A stretch of DNA of 64,000 nt from NCBI RefSeq assembly GCF_001294645.1, contig NZ_CP011868.1, positions 5,828,001 through 5,892,000 on the forward strand, written 5' to 3'. A program made the position numbers and the translations under genes. Shown here piece after piece: positions 48,898-57,876 of this stretch (position 1 is its first letter; each line of letters opens with the position of its first letter). Under the pieces are notes generated by a model that saw only the letters and a list, made by a program, of their open reading frames with translations, did no database searches and was not told the DNA's origin. The DNA is from Pseudonocardia sp. HH130629-09. Its GTDB lineage: Bacteria > Actinomycetota > Actinomycetes > Mycobacteriales > Pseudonocardiaceae.

Positions 48898-50688
48898 TCA
48901 CCAGGTGAGGGCGATCCCGGGGTCGTGCAGCAGCGCGCCGACGTCGGCGAGGAACCGCGAGCCCTCGGCCCCGTCGACGAGGCGGTGGTCGAACGACAAC
49001 GCCAGCCGGCACACGGTGCGCACGGCCAGCTCGCCGTCGACGACCCACGGGGCGGGCTTGATCGACCCGACGGCGAGGATCGCGGCCTCGCCGGGGTTGA
49101 TGATCGGCGTCCCGATGTCGACGCCGAGCACACCGACGTTGGTGATGGTGAACGTGCCACCGACCAGGTCGGCCGGGGCGGTCCGGCCCGCCCGTGCGGT
49201 GTCGGTGAGCGTCGTGAGCGCGTCGGCCATGCCGCGCAGGGTGAGGGTGTCCGCGTCGCGGATCTTGGGGACGACGAGCCCGCGCGGCGTCGCGGCGGCG
49301 ATGCCGAGCTGGACGCGGGCGAAGTAGACGATCTCGCCGGCGCGCTCGTCCCAGCTGGCGTTGATCGCCGGGGTCCGCGCGGCGGCCAGGCAGGCGGCCT
49401 TCGCGACGAACGCCAGCGGGGTCAGCTTGACCCCGGCGAACTCGCGCGAGGCCCGCAGCCGGTCGCGCAGGGCCATCGTCTCGGTGACGTCGACGTCGAG
49501 GAACTCGGTGACGTGCGGCGCCGTGAACGCGCTCGCGACCATCGCCGCGGCGGTGGCCTTGCGGACGCCGCGGATGGGCTCGCGGCGGTCCTCGGTGGGT
49601 CGGGTGGTGGCGCTCGCGCCCGGCCCGGCCGGAGCCCCCGCCGACTCCCCGGCGCCCTGGCCGGCGACACCACCCTGGGCGGCGGCAGTCTGACCAGCAG
49701 CAGCAGTCCGGTCGACGGCACCCGGGGCAGCGGCGCCCGCGACAGCGGCTCCGGTGACACCTCCGGCGGCCCCCGCCACGACGGCGCCCCCGGCGACCGA
49801 CGCCCCGGCAGCGGACGTCCCGGCAGCGAATGCCCCGTCCTCGGATGCCCCGACATCGGATGTCCCGGCGGCGCGGCCGTCGACCGCAGCGTCGTTCCCG
49901 GCGTCCGTGAGCCCGGCACCCGTCGCGGCGGCGTGCACGTCCTCACGGGTGATCCGGTCGTCCCGCCCGGTCCCCCTCACGGTCCGCAGGTCGACGCCCA
50001 GCTCTCGCGCGAGCAGGCGGACCGGCGGTGGGGCGAGGGGGACCTGCGCGGCCCGCGGCCCGACACCGTCGCCCGGGGCGGCGCCGGCCGGAAGACCGGT
50101 GGAGGTCGCGGGAGTGGTCTGCTCGGGCGCCGGGACCGGGGCCGTCCCCGATGCAGCACGGCTCCCGGAGCCTTCGGCTGGGGGCTCGGCGGAGGGGGCC
50201 GGCACCACGGAGCCGGCGGGCGCAGCGGCCGCGGCAGATGCGGTGGGAGCGGCGGCGGGTGCAGCGGGATCGGCGGCAGCGGGATCGGCGGCCGCGGGAT
50301 CGGCGGCAGCGGGATCGGCGGCAGCGGGATCGCGCCGCGGCCGCCGCCGCGCGGAGCCCTGCCGCGGCCCGTACCCGACGAGCGTCGCGATCCGCCCGTC
50401 CTTGCCCGCCTCACCGATCTTGGCTCCGGCGTCGGCGTCGGGCGCGGACCCAGCGGTGTCGATCGCGATGATCGGCGTCCCCACCGCGACGGTCGCGCCC
50501 GGCTCGACCAGCAGCTCACCGACCGTCCCGGCCCACGGCGAGGGCAGCTCCACGGCCGCCTTCGCCGTCTCGATCTCCACGATGACGTCGTTGACCGCAA
50601 CCGTGTCCCCGGGCGCCACCCGCCAGGTGACGATCTCGGCCTCGGTCAGCCCCTCGCCGACGTCGGGCAGCTTGAAGTGCTCACGCAT
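48898..50688 (-). CDS. Dihydrolipoamide acyltransferase (E2) of a 2-oxoacid dehydrogenase
   Basis: 596 residues. The lipoyl domain at 1-80 has the lipoylated Lys43 in EIETAKAAVELPS. The E3-binding domain (about 218-255, PPVRLLARELGVDLRTVRG) follows a long Ala/Pro/Asp linker with a 15-bp DNA repeat. A second long Ala/Gly/Asp linker precedes the catalytic acyltransferase domain ending in LSFDHRLVDGAEGSRFLADV with the active-site His. E2 passes the acyl group to CoA. It lies 10 bp after the E1 beta stop in one operon with E1 alpha. Sequence cannot fix branched-chain versus pyruvate specificity, but the alpha/beta E1 layout favours branched-chain 2-oxoacids. Confidence 0.9.
   Translation of the reverse strand: MREHFKLPDVGEGLTEAEIVTWRVAPGDTVAVNDVIVEIETAKAAVELPSPWAGTVGELLVEPGATVAVGTPIIAIDTAGSAPDADAGAKIGEAGKDGRIATLVGYGPRQGSARRRPRRDPAAADPAAADPAAADPAAADPAAPAAAPTASAAAAAPAGSVVPAPSAEPPAEGSGSRAASGTAPVPAPEQTTPATSTGLPAGAAPGDGVGPRAAQVPLAPPPVRLLARELGVDLRTVRGTGRDDRITREDVHAAATGAGLTDAGNDAAVDGRAAGTSDVGASEDGAFAAGTSAAGASVAGGAVVAGAAGGVTGAAVAGAAAPGAVDRTAAAGQTAAAQGGVAGQGAGESAGAPAGPGASATTRPTEDRREPIRGVRKATAAAMVASAFTAPHVTEFLDVDVTETMALRDRLRASREFAGVKLTPLAFVAKAACLAAARTPAINASWDERAGEIVYFARVQLGIAAATPRGLVVPKIRDADTLTLRGMADALTTLTDTARAGRTAPADLVGGTFTITNVGVLGVDIGTPIINPGEAAILAVGSIKPAPWVVDGELAVRTVCRLALSFDHRLVDGAEGSRFLADVGALLHDPGIALTW
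50266..50333. repeat. 15-bp tandem repeat within the E2 linker
   Basis: Four copies of GGGATCGGCGGCAGC (one with GGCCGC) plus a partial fifth. On the minus strand they encode ADPA-type units of the flexible linker. Being a multiple of 3, copy-number change keeps the frame and alters linker length. Confidence 0.85.
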
Positions 50689-50698
50689 GTGCTCCTCC

Positions 50699-51679
50699 TC
50701 ACCAGGCCAGGGAACGGTCGACGGCGTCGAGCACCCGGTCCAGGTCCGGCAGGTACTCCTCCTCCAGCCGCGACGGCGGGTAGGGCGTGTCGAAGCCGGT
50801 CACGCGCAGCACCGGCGCCTCCAACGAGAAGAAGCACTCCTGCTGGATCCGGGCGGCGACCTCCGAGGTCACCGACGCCTCCGGGGGCGCCTCGGACACC
50901 ACGACCAGCCGTCCGGTGCGCCGCACCGACTCCGCGACCGGGCCGAGGTCGAGCGGCGACAGCGACCGCAGGTCGATCACCTCGAGGTCGCGGCCCTCCT
51001 CGGCGGCCGCCCCGGCGGCGTCGAGACAGGTCCGCACCATCGGCCCGTAGGTGGCGACGGTCAGCGTCGAGCCCGGCCGCACCACGCGCGAGGCGTGCAG
51101 TGGGAAGGCCGAGCCCAGGTCGGTGTCGGCGTCGAGCTCGCCCTTCTCCCAGTACCGGCGCTTCGGCTCGAAGAAGATCACCGGGTCGTCGGAGACGATC
51201 GCCTGCTGGATCATCCAGTGCGCGTCGGCCGGGTTCGAGCAGGTGACCACCTTGAGGCCCGCGACGTGCGCGAACAGCGACTCGGGCGACTCGGAGTGGT
51301 GCTCGACGGCGCCGATCCCGCCGCCGTAGGGGATCCGGACGACGACCGGCACCGGCACCCGGCCCTGCGTCCGGTACCGCAGCTTCGCCAGCTGGGACAC
51401 GATCTGGTCGTAGCCGGGGAAGACGAACCCGTCGAACTGGATCTCGCAGACCGGGCGGAACCCGCGCACCGCGAGTCCGATCGCGGCGCCGATGATCCCG
51501 GACTCCGACAGCGGGGTGTCGAGCACGCGCTGCTCGCCGAAGTCCTTCTGCAGCCCGTCGGTGATGCGGAAGACGCCGCCGAGCCGGCCGACGTCCTCGC
51601 CCATGACGAGCACCTTGGGGTCGCGCTCCATCGCGGCACGCAGCCCGTCGTTCAGTGCCTTGGCCATCGTGGTCGGCAC
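50699..51679 (-). CDS. 2-oxoacid dehydrogenase E1 component, beta subunit
   Basis: 326 residues. Begins with TTMAKALNDGLRAAMERD and GEDVGRLGGVFRITDGL, and includes DTPLSESGIIGAAIGLAVRG and YGGGIGAVEHHSESPESLFA, all typical of E1 beta. With E1 alpha it makes the thiamine-diphosphate heterotetramer that decarboxylates the 2-oxoacid and charges the lipoyl group on E2. GTG 51679 lies 3 bp after the E1 alpha stop; ATG 51667 is an alternative. Same operon as E2. Confidence 0.92.
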   Translation of the reverse strand: MPTTMAKALNDGLRAAMERDPKVLVMGEDVGRLGGVFRITDGLQKDFGEQRVLDTPLSESGIIGAAIGLAVRGFRPVCEIQFDGFVFPGYDQIVSQLAKLRYRTQGRVPVPVVVRIPYGGGIGAVEHHSESPESLFAHVAGLKVVTCSNPADAHWMIQQAIVSDDPVIFFEPKRRYWEKGELDADTDLGSAFPLHASRVVRPGSTLTVATYGPMVRTCLDAAGAAAEEGRDLEVIDLRSLSPLDLGPVAESVRRTGRLVVVSEAPPEASVTSEVAARIQQECFFSLEAPVLRVTGFDTPYPPSRLEEEYLPDLDRVLDAVDRSLAW

Positions 51680-51682
51680 GGA

Positions 51683-52870
51683 TCAGCCCTCCTGGTCGGC
51701 GAACGACGCGTGGTAGGCCAGGAACTCCTCGCGTTGGCGCTCCACCGTCGGCGACGGCTCGGCGTAGACCTGGGAGAATATCCGCTCCGGGCCGGGCTGG
51801 GGCATCGCCCGGCAGAAGGCCCGCATCCGCTCGCCCAGCGCGTCGGCCTCGGCATCGACGGCGTCGAAGAAGTCGGCGCCGACGCCGTGCCGCCGGGCCA
51901 GGTGCACCCGCACCCGCTCGATCGGGTCCTTGAGCTTCCACAGCTCGACCTCGTCGGCGAGCCGATAGCGGGTCGCATCGTCGGAGGTGGTGTGGGAGTC
52001 CATCCGGTAGGTGAACGCCTCGATCAGCACCGGGCCGTTGCCGGTGCGGCACTCGTCGAGCGCCCAGCGGGTGACGGCGAGGCAGGCCAGCACGTCGTTG
52101 CCGTCCACCCGGACGCTGGGGAAGCCGTAGCCGCGGGCGCGCTGGTAGAGCGGCACCCGGGTCTGGCGCTCCGCGGGCACCGAGATCGCCCACTGGTTGT
52201 TCTGGCAGAAGAAGACCAGCGGCGCGTCGTAGGCGGCGGCCCAGACGAAGCCCTCGTGCACGTCGCCCTGACTGGTGGCGCCGTCGCCGAAGTAGCAGAT
52301 GGTGGCCTCGCCCGTATCGCGATCGCCGACCTTCGACTCGAAGCGCTGGCCCATCGCGTAGCCGGCGGCGTTGAGGCACTGGTTGCCGATGACGATCGTG
52401 TACGGGTGGAACCGGGTCGCGACCGGGTCCCAAGTGCCGTGGTCGGTCCCCCGGAAGATGCCGAGCAGCTCGGTCGGGTCGACCCCGCGGCACCAGGCGA
52501 CGCCGTGCTCGCGGTAGCTGGGGAAGCACATGTCCTCGGGCGCGAGCGCGCGGCCGGAGCCGACCTGCGCGGCCTCCTGGCCGAGCAGCGGCACCCAGAG
52601 GCCGAGCTCGCCCTGACGCTGCAGGGAGTTGCCCTCGCGGTCGGCGCGCCGGACCAGGACGAGGTCGCGGTAGAGCGACCGCAGGTCCTCGGCGGTGATG
52701 TCGACGGTGTAGCGGTCGAACCGCTCGTCCGGCACCCGCTCGCCCTCGGGGGTGAGCAACTGGACGAGCTCGGGCCCGCCCTCGTCGACGCCCTTCAGCC
52801 CCGCGACGACCTGGTCGTGGCTGGGCTGCGACCGCGGATCGGTCGGTATCCACGCCTGGGGTTCGTCCAC
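51683..52870 (-). CDS. 2-oxoacid dehydrogenase E1 component, alpha subunit
   Basis: 395 residues. The thiamine-diphosphate motif runs from YFGDGATSQGDVHEGFVWAA to the NNQW of FFCQNNQWAIS. Other markers are VPLLGQEAAQVGSGRALAPE and TYRMDSHTTSDD (phosphorylation-loop region of the family). The GTG at 52870 has a GGAGGT ribosome site 6 bp upstream, so it is preferred to a start seven codons earlier. First gene of the operon E1 alpha-E1 beta-E2; no lipoamide dehydrogenase (E3) gene is nearby, which is common since E3 is shared. Confidence 0.92.
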   Translation of the reverse strand: MDEPQAWIPTDPRSQPSHDQVVAGLKGVDEGGPELVQLLTPEGERVPDERFDRYTVDITAEDLRSLYRDLVLVRRADREGNSLQRQGELGLWVPLLGQEAAQVGSGRALAPEDMCFPSYREHGVAWCRGVDPTELLGIFRGTDHGTWDPVATRFHPYTIVIGNQCLNAAGYAMGQRFESKVGDRDTGEATICYFGDGATSQGDVHEGFVWAAAYDAPLVFFCQNNQWAISVPAERQTRVPLYQRARGYGFPSVRVDGNDVLACLAVTRWALDECRTGNGPVLIEAFTYRMDSHTTSDDATRYRLADEVELWKLKDPIERVRVHLARRHGVGADFFDAVDAEADALGERMRAFCRAMPQPGPERIFSQVYAEPSPTVERQREEFLAYHASFADQEG

Positions 52871-53054
52871 GGCAGACCTCCTCGGTCGCACCGGGCGGGG
52901 TGGCGCCCGGGAGCGTCGGCTCCAGGCCCGTGCGGGTGGTGCGGCCCCGGGACGCGCAGGCGCGTCGCCGCCGATCCTGGCACGTCACCGGCCCCGAGGA
53001 GAACCGGCGGCGGGCGGGCCGACGGGTGGACGACGGACCGTCGGACGTCCACAT

Positions 53055-53087
53055 ACGACGGTCCCGGCGCCCGGCCGGGACCGTCGT
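53055..53087 (-). terminator. Hairpin downstream of the MT0933-like gene
   Basis: A perfect 14-bp stem ACGACGGTCCCGGC with a 5-base loop, 10 bp beyond the stop of the small minus-strand gene. It insulates that gene from the dehydrogenase operon. Confidence 0.75.
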
Positions 53088-53096
53088 GGAGGGAGG

Positions 53097-53462
53097 TCAG
53101 GCGCCGTGCGGACGCTCCGGGTTCGGCGGCGGGAACGCCGGGGGCTGCTGCGGGGTGCGCTGCGTCGGAGCGTCGGCACCGCCCGCCGGGTACGGCGGGT
53201 TCCCGGCGGCCGCGCGGGGCGGGGCGGGCGGGGTGGTGCCCGGCGAGCCGAAGCCGTAGCCGGGCTGCGGGATGCCCGCGGCGTCCTTCGCCTTGCGGGC
53301 GGCGCCGGCGATCTGGTTCGTGTACTTGCCCTTGGTCTGCTTGTCGACGAACTGGGCGGCGGAGTCGAGGGCCTTGCCCGCCTGGTCCGGGTGGGACCGG
53401 GCGTAGCGGCGGGCGGCCTCCACCGCGCCGGCCAGAACGGTGAGCCTGCGGAACAACGACAT
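53097..53462 (-). CDS. MT0933-type antitoxin-like small protein with Pro-rich tail
   Basis: 121 residues. Residues 20-65 (HPDQAGKALDSAAQFVDKQT, then KGKYTNQIAGAARKAKDAAG) match the amphipathic repeat of the MT0933/Rv0909 antitoxin-like family. The rest is a Pro/Gly/Ala-rich tail, longer than usual. No toxin gene is adjacent, so an antitoxin role is doubtful; it may be a structural or nucleoid-related protein. ATG 53462 starts MSLFRRL, in line with family proteins. Confidence 0.65.
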   Translation of the reverse strand: MSLFRRLTVLAGAVEAARRYARSHPDQAGKALDSAAQFVDKQTKGKYTNQIAGAARKAKDAAGIPQPGYGFGSPGTTPPAPPRAAAGNPPYPAGGADAPTQRTPQQPPAFPPPNPERPHGA

Positions 53463-53670
53463 CGTCGAGGACCTCCGTGACGGTGGGGCGCCGCGTCGGT
53501 GCCGCGACGCCCGGTCGTCGCACCAACAGTAGGCGAACGTGCGCGGCCCGGCGCGGGCTCGCGGCGTCATGGGACGAGCACGTAACGGATCGGTCGCCAG
53601 GCGGCGGGAACCACTCCCCAAGTGGCAGGATCCCCGCCGTTCGACCCGGCATCATCTGGAAGGCAACCGC

Positions 53671-54606
53671 ATGACGACCGCGAGGACCCGCAGTGTCCGC
53701 TCCCTGACCGGGATCGCACTGACCGCACTGACCGCACTGGTCCTGGCCGGCTGTGGTGCCGGCGGCGACGGCAGCGGGGGAGGCGGCTCCGCCGGAGCAA
53801 CCGGTACCGACGCCCCGATCCCGGCCGTCGCCGAGGACGACCGGCTCGCCGCCCTCGTCCCCGACGAGGTCAAGCGGGACGGCACGTGGGTCGTCGGCAC
53901 CGACCCGACCTACCCGCCGAACGAGTTCACCGCGCCCGACGGCACGACGATCATCGGCATGGACGTCGACCTGGGCACCGCGGTCGCCCAGAAGCTCGGC
54001 CTGACCGCGAGGTTCGAGCAGAGCCAGTTCTCCGGGATCATCCCGGGCATCACCGGCGGCCGCTACGAGGCGGGCATCTCCTCGTTCACCGTCAACCCCG
54101 AGCGCACCCAGGTCCTCGACATGGTCAGCTACTTCTCCGCGGGCACCAGCCTGGCGACCCGCAAGGGCAACCCGGACGGGATCGACCCGAACGACCTCTG
54201 CGGCAAGGCGATCGGCGTCCAGCAGGGCACCGTGCAGGTCGAGGACGTGCAGGCCCGCAACAAGAAGTGCACCGACGAGGGCAAGCCGGCCATCCAGGTC
54301 ACCGAGCTGCAGGCGCAGACCGACGTGACGCTCGCGCTGAACTCGAACCGGATCGTCGCGATGCTCGCCGACTCCCCGGTCGCCGCCTACGCGCAGACCA
54401 CCACCAACGGTGCGGTCGAGGTCGTCGGGCAGCCCTACGACACCGCGCCGTACGGCATCGCGCTGAAGAAGAACGACGGCCAGTACGCGCAGGCCGTGCA
54501 GGGCGCGGTCCAGTCGCTGATCGACGACGGCACCTACAAGCGGATCCTCGACAAGTGGAACGTCGGCAACGGCGCGATCCCCACGTCCTCGGTGAACGGT
54601 GGCTGA
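53671..54606 (+). CDS. Polar amino-acid ABC transporter, substrate-binding lipoprotein
   Basis: 311 residues. A lipoprotein signal (LTALVLAGC, modified Cys28) is followed by a Gly/Ser linker and an SBP_bac_3 domain: TWVVGTDPTYPPNEFTAPDG, DVDLGTAVAQKLGLTARFEQ, GTVQVEDVQARNKKCTDEG and a typical end YKRILDKWNVGNGAIPTSSV. It binds an amino acid or similar solute outside the membrane. It overlaps the permease start by 8 bases, giving a three-gene operon binding protein-permease-ATPase. Confidence 0.92.
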   Translation: MTTARTRSVRSLTGIALTALTALVLAGCGAGGDGSGGGGSAGATGTDAPIPAVAEDDRLAALVPDEVKRDGTWVVGTDPTYPPNEFTAPDGTTIIGMDVDLGTAVAQKLGLTARFEQSQFSGIIPGITGGRYEAGISSFTVNPERTQVLDMVSYFSAGTSLATRKGNPDGIDPNDLCGKAIGVQQGTVQVEDVQARNKKCTDEGKPAIQVTELQAQTDVTLALNSNRIVAMLADSPVAAYAQTTTNGAVEVVGQPYDTAPYGIALKKNDGQYAQAVQGAVQSLIDDGTYKRILDKWNVGNGAIPTSSVNGG

Positions 54607-55519
54607 GCCGGCGACCACCGGCGCCCGACCCGAGCCCCGCGACGCGATCGGGGTCCGGCACCCCGGACGGTGGGTCGCGATCGCGGTGCTCGCGGTCCTG
54701 GGCGCGATGCTGGTCAACTCGCTGCTGACCAACGAGAACTTCGGCTGGCCGGTGGTCGCGCAGTACCTGTTCGCCGGCCCGGTGCTGAACGGGCTCGCGA
54801 ACACCCTGGTCCTGACCGTCCTGTCGATGCTGATCGGCATCGTGGGCGGGATCGGGCTGGCGGTCATGCGGCTGTCGCCGAACCCGGTGCTGTCCGGGGT
54901 GTCCGGGGTCTACCTGTGGCTGTTCCGCGGCACCCCGCTGATCGCCCAGCTGCTGTTCTGGAGCTTCCTGTCCTCGCTCTACCCGAACCTGTCGCTCGGC
55001 ATCCCGTTCGGCCCCGAGTTCGTCGTGTTCGACACGAACTCGCTGATCACGCCGTTCCTGGCGTGTCTGCTGGGCCTCGGGCTGAACGAGGCCGCCTACA
55101 TGGCCGAGATCGTGCGCGGTGGCATCCAGTCGGTCGACCAGGGCCAGAGCGAGGCCGCCGGAGCACTCGGCATGACCCGCGCGCAGACCCTGCGCCGGGT
55201 CGTCCTCCCGCAGGCGATGCGGGTGATCATCCCGCCGACCGGCAACGAGACGATCGGCATGCTGAAGACGACGTCTCTGGTCGTCGTCATCGGCTACACC
55301 GACCTGCTCACCTCGGTGCAGCGGATCTACTCGACGAACTTCCAGACCATCCCGCTGCTCATCGTGGCCGCGGCCTGGTACCTGCTGCTGACCTCGCTGC
55401 TCACCGCCGGCCAGCGTGTCGTCGAACGTCGCTACGGCCGCGGCGTGGCCGGTGCGGTCACCGAGGCGACCCCGCTGGTGCGGCTGTTCTCGTTCCGGAC
55501 CGGAGGGAAGACCTCGTGA
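54599..55519 (+). CDS. Polar amino-acid ABC transporter, permease
   Basis: 306 residues with about five to six helices and the HisM/GlnP-type motif: [20 protein letters not shown], then [20 protein letters not shown], the EAA loop that contacts the ATPase. GTG 54599 sits inside the end of the binding-protein gene. Only one permease gene is present, so it probably works as a homodimer. Confidence 0.92.
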   Translation: MAEPATTGARPEPRDAIGVRHPGRWVAIAVLAVLGAMLVNSLLTNENFGWPVVAQYLFAGPVLNGLANTLVLTVLSMLIGIVGGIGLAVMRLSPNPVLSGVSGVYLWLFRGTPLIAQLLFWSFLSSLYPNLSLGIPFGPEFVVFDTNSLITPFLACLLGLGLNEAAYMAEIVRGGIQSVDQGQSEAAGALGMTRAQTLRRVVLPQAMRVIIPPTGNETIGMLKTTSLVVVIGYTDLLTSVQRIYSTNFQTIPLLIVAAAWYLLLTSLLTAGQRVVERRYGRGVAGAVTEATPLVRLFSFRTGGKTS

Positions 55520-56277
55520 CCCCGATGGTGCGAGCCGAGTCGGTCGGCAAGAGCTTCGGCGACGTCGAGGTGCTGCGCGGCGTCGACCTCGTCGTCGAGG
55601 CGGGGCAGGTGTGCTGCGTGATCGGGCCGTCCGGCTCGGGCAAGTCGACCCTGCTGCGGTGCATCAACCACCTGGAGACCATCGACACCGGACGGCTGTG
55701 GGTCGACGGCGAGCTGATGGGGCTGCGCGAGGAGAACGGGACGCTCTACCGGCTCCGCGACTCCGCGCTCGGCCGCCAGCGCCGCGAGGTCGGCATGGTG
55801 TTCCAGCGGTTCAACCTGTTCCCGCACCGGACCGCGGCGGAGAACGTGATGGAGGCGCCGGTCGTCGTGCGCCGCGAGTCCCGGGCGGCCGCGCGCGAGC
55901 GGGCGGTCGAGCTGCTCACCCGGGTCGGGCTCGGCGACCGCGCCGACGCCTACCCCGCGCAGCTGTCCGGCGGGCAGCAGCAGCGGGTGGCGATCGCCAG
56001 GGCGCTGGCGATGCGGCCGAAGCTGATGCTGTTCGACGAGCCGACCTCGGCGCTGGACCCGGAGCTGGTCGGCGAGGTGCTCGACGTGATGCGCGAGCTG
56101 GCCCGCGAGGGCATGACGATGGTCGTCGTGACCCACGAGATGGGCTTCGCCCGTGAGGTCGGCGACGCGCTGGTCTTCATGGACGACGGCCGGATCGTCG
56201 AGTCCGGTGACCCGCGCGCGGTGCTGTCGGACCCGAAGGAGGAGCGCACCCGCGCGTTCCTGTCGAAGGTGCTCTGA
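55516..56277 (+). CDS. Polar amino-acid ABC transporter, ATP-binding protein
   Basis: 253 residues. Walker A is GPSGSGKST (37-45), signature LSGGQQQR near 149-156, and Walker [15 protein letters not shown], then the H-loop [12 protein letters not shown]. GlnQ/HisP-type. GTG 55516 overlaps the permease stop (GTGA); an ATG at 55525 is an alternative. The insertion [20 protein letters not shown] before the Q-loop is longer than in short relatives. Last gene of the operon. Confidence 0.93.
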   Translation: MTPMVRAESVGKSFGDVEVLRGVDLVVEAGQVCCVIGPSGSGKSTLLRCINHLETIDTGRLWVDGELMGLREENGTLYRLRDSALGRQRREVGMVFQRFNLFPHRTAAENVMEAPVVVRRESRAAARERAVELLTRVGLGDRADAYPAQLSGGQQQRVAIARALAMRPKLMLFDEPTSALDPELVGEVLDVMRELAREGMTMVVVTHEMGFAREVGDALVFMDDGRIVESGDPRAVLSDPKEERTRAFLSKVL

Positions 56278-56325
56278 ACGGTCGGGCGCCGCGGCCGGGT
56301 TAGCATCCGGGGATGTTCAACCGCG

Positions 56326-57160
56326 GTGGCCTCCTCGTTCGACGAGTGGAGCGCGATCGCGGACACCGGTGTCGTCCCGCTCCGGGTCCGGCCCCCGGTC
56401 ACGGGTCCGTCGGGGTTCCACGGCGAGATCGCCGGGTGCGCCGTCGACGGCCGGGGTGGGCGTCTCCCGGATCGCCGCCGATCCGTGCCGGATGACCCGG
56501 TCCGGGTCGGTGGACGACGCACCGGACACGCTCTTCCTGTCGATCCAGCACAGCGGAGCGCTGCGGGTGGCCCAGGCGGGCCGGGTCGCCCGGGCCGTCG
56601 CCGGGGAGGCCGTGCTGTACCGCAGCCGGGACCGGCCGTCCCTGGTCTGCGAGGAGTCCACGTTGTGTGACGGTGCAGGTGACCGGGGAGTGCGCGGAGC
56701 TCGGCGGGACGGCCGTCGCCGCGGGGCTCGCGCGGACGATTCCGGCCCCGACGCCGGCGCTGCGCGTGCTGGCCGCGACGCTCGGCCCGCTCGGGCGGGC
56801 CGCCGGCGACCTGGATCCGGTGCCCGCCGCCCGGATGTCGTCCGCCGTGCTCGAGATCCTCGGCGCCCTGCTCGGCTCGCTCGGGGGCACCGAGACACTC
56901 CCGACCGGCCCGGTCGCCCTCGCCGCGACGCCGCAACGGTTCGTCCTGGACCAGCTCACCGACCCCGGCCTCTCCGTCGACACCGTCGCCCGGCGCTTCG
57001 GGGTCTCCGGCCGCTACGTCACCCGGGTGTTCGCCGAGGCGGGTGGCCGAGCTGCTCGCGGGTCAGGACCCCGTGGGACATCGCCGTCCTCCTCCCGGCG
57101 GCCGCCCGCACCGCGGCCCGCCGTGGAGCAGTCTGGGCCCGCCCCGGGAGCCGGGCCGTC
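56326..57160 (+). pseudogene. AraC-family regulator with several frameshifts
   Basis: The sense text moves through three frames: SSFDEWSAIADTGVVPLRVR (56326 frame), then GVGVSRIAADPCRMTRSGSV to PSLVCEESTLCDG (next frame, to about 56660), then VTGECAELGGTAVAAGLART to VDTVARRFGVSGRYVTRVFA (third frame, to about 57040), where AraC-binding and first helix-turn-helix regions can be recognised. A further shift follows at AELLAGQD, and the second helix-turn-helix is missing. Each change equals one extra base. The end is close to the 26-bp tandem repeat. Clearly non-functional unless heavily mis-sequenced. Confidence 0.75.
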
Positions 57161-57167
57161 GTTCCCG

Positions 57168-57271
57168 GCCCCGATGGGGGCGTTGCGGGAACAGCCCCGA
57201 TGGGGGCGTTGCGGGAACAGCCCCGATGGGGGCGTTGCGGGAACAGCCCCGATGGGGGCGTTGAGGGAACA
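57168..57271. repeat. 26-bp tandem repeat, four copies
   Basis: Units GCCCCGATGGGGGCGTTGCG + GGAACA at 57168, 57194, 57220 and 57246; the first three are identical and the fourth has GAG for GCG. Each contains the small palindrome CCCC-GAT-GGGG, so each can fold into a hairpin. The copies directly abut with no spacers. They lie between a dead regulator gene and the convergent AhpD-like gene. Confidence 0.95.
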
Positions 57272-57284
57272 TCGGCCGCGGAGC

Positions 57285-57866
57285 TCAGCTCCGGGGGATG
57301 CGTCCCATCAGGAAGAACTCCGGGTTGGGGCGCAGCGCGGTCAGGTGCGCGAGCCGGTTCGACATCGCGAACAGGGCGGTGATCGCGCCGACGTCCCAGA
57401 TCTCGTCGGAGGTCAGGCCGGCGGCGCGGGCGTCGTCGAGATCGGCCTCGGTCAGCGACTCCGAGCTCCGGGCGACCAGCAGGGCCAGGTCGACGATCGC
57501 GCGCTCGCGCTCCGACAGCTCGACCGCGTAGGGGTTGGTCGCGACGCGGTCGGCGATCTCCGGGTCCTTGTACCGGATCCGGAGGATCGCCCCGTGCGCG
57601 ACGACGCAGTAGGTGCAGTCGTTGGCCCCCGAGGTGGCGACGACGACCAGCTCGCGTTCGGCCTTGGACAGTCCGTCGTCGGAGTCCATCAACGCGTCGT
57701 GGTAGTCCAGGAACGCCCGCAGCTCCCGCGGGCGCCGGCCCAGGGCCCGGAACACGTTGGGGACGAACCCGGAGCGCTCGGCGATCGCGCCGATCCGCTC
57801 CGCCAGGTCCGGCGGGAGCCCGTCGAGGTCGACGTGCCCGAACCTGCTCACCTCGTGCTGTGCCAT
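57285..57866 (-). CDS. AhpD/carboxymuconolactone decarboxylase-family peroxidase-related protein
   Basis: 193 residues. The redox motif CTYCVVAH (Cys84, Cys87, His91) follows SKAERELVVVATSGANDC, as in AhpD-type alkylhydroperoxidase-like proteins. Length fits the uncharacterized peroxidase-related group. It probably reduces peroxides or handles thiols such as mycothiol in the cytoplasm. The gene ends 14 bp from the tandem repeat and begins 11 bp after the response-regulator stop, so it may be in one operon with the two-component system. Confidence 0.88.
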   Translation of the reverse strand: MAQHEVSRFGHVDLDGLPPDLAERIGAIAERSGFVPNVFRALGRRPRELRAFLDYHDALMDSDDGLSKAERELVVVATSGANDCTYCVVAHGAILRIRYKDPEIADRVATNPYAVELSERERAIVDLALLVARSSESLTEADLDDARAAGLTSDEIWDVGAITALFAMSNRLAHLTALRPNPEFFLMGRIPRS

Positions 57867-57876
57867 GTCCCGGACG

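Noticed and set aside
49754-53443. A very long plus-strand open frame (over 1200 codons) opposite the 2-oxoacid dehydrogenase operon
   Set aside because: Its translation is low-complexity Arg/Pro/Ala/Gly text, and three well-identified genes occupy the other strand. Extreme GC content removes stops in antisense frames.
53097-53462. A toxin-antitoxin pair built on the MT0933-like gene
   Set aside because: Neither neighbour is a plausible toxin (E1 alpha gene and an ABC binding-protein gene), and the family name alone does not establish an antitoxin role.
57168-57271. CRISPR array
   Set aside because: The repeats abut directly with no spacers, and no cas genes are present.
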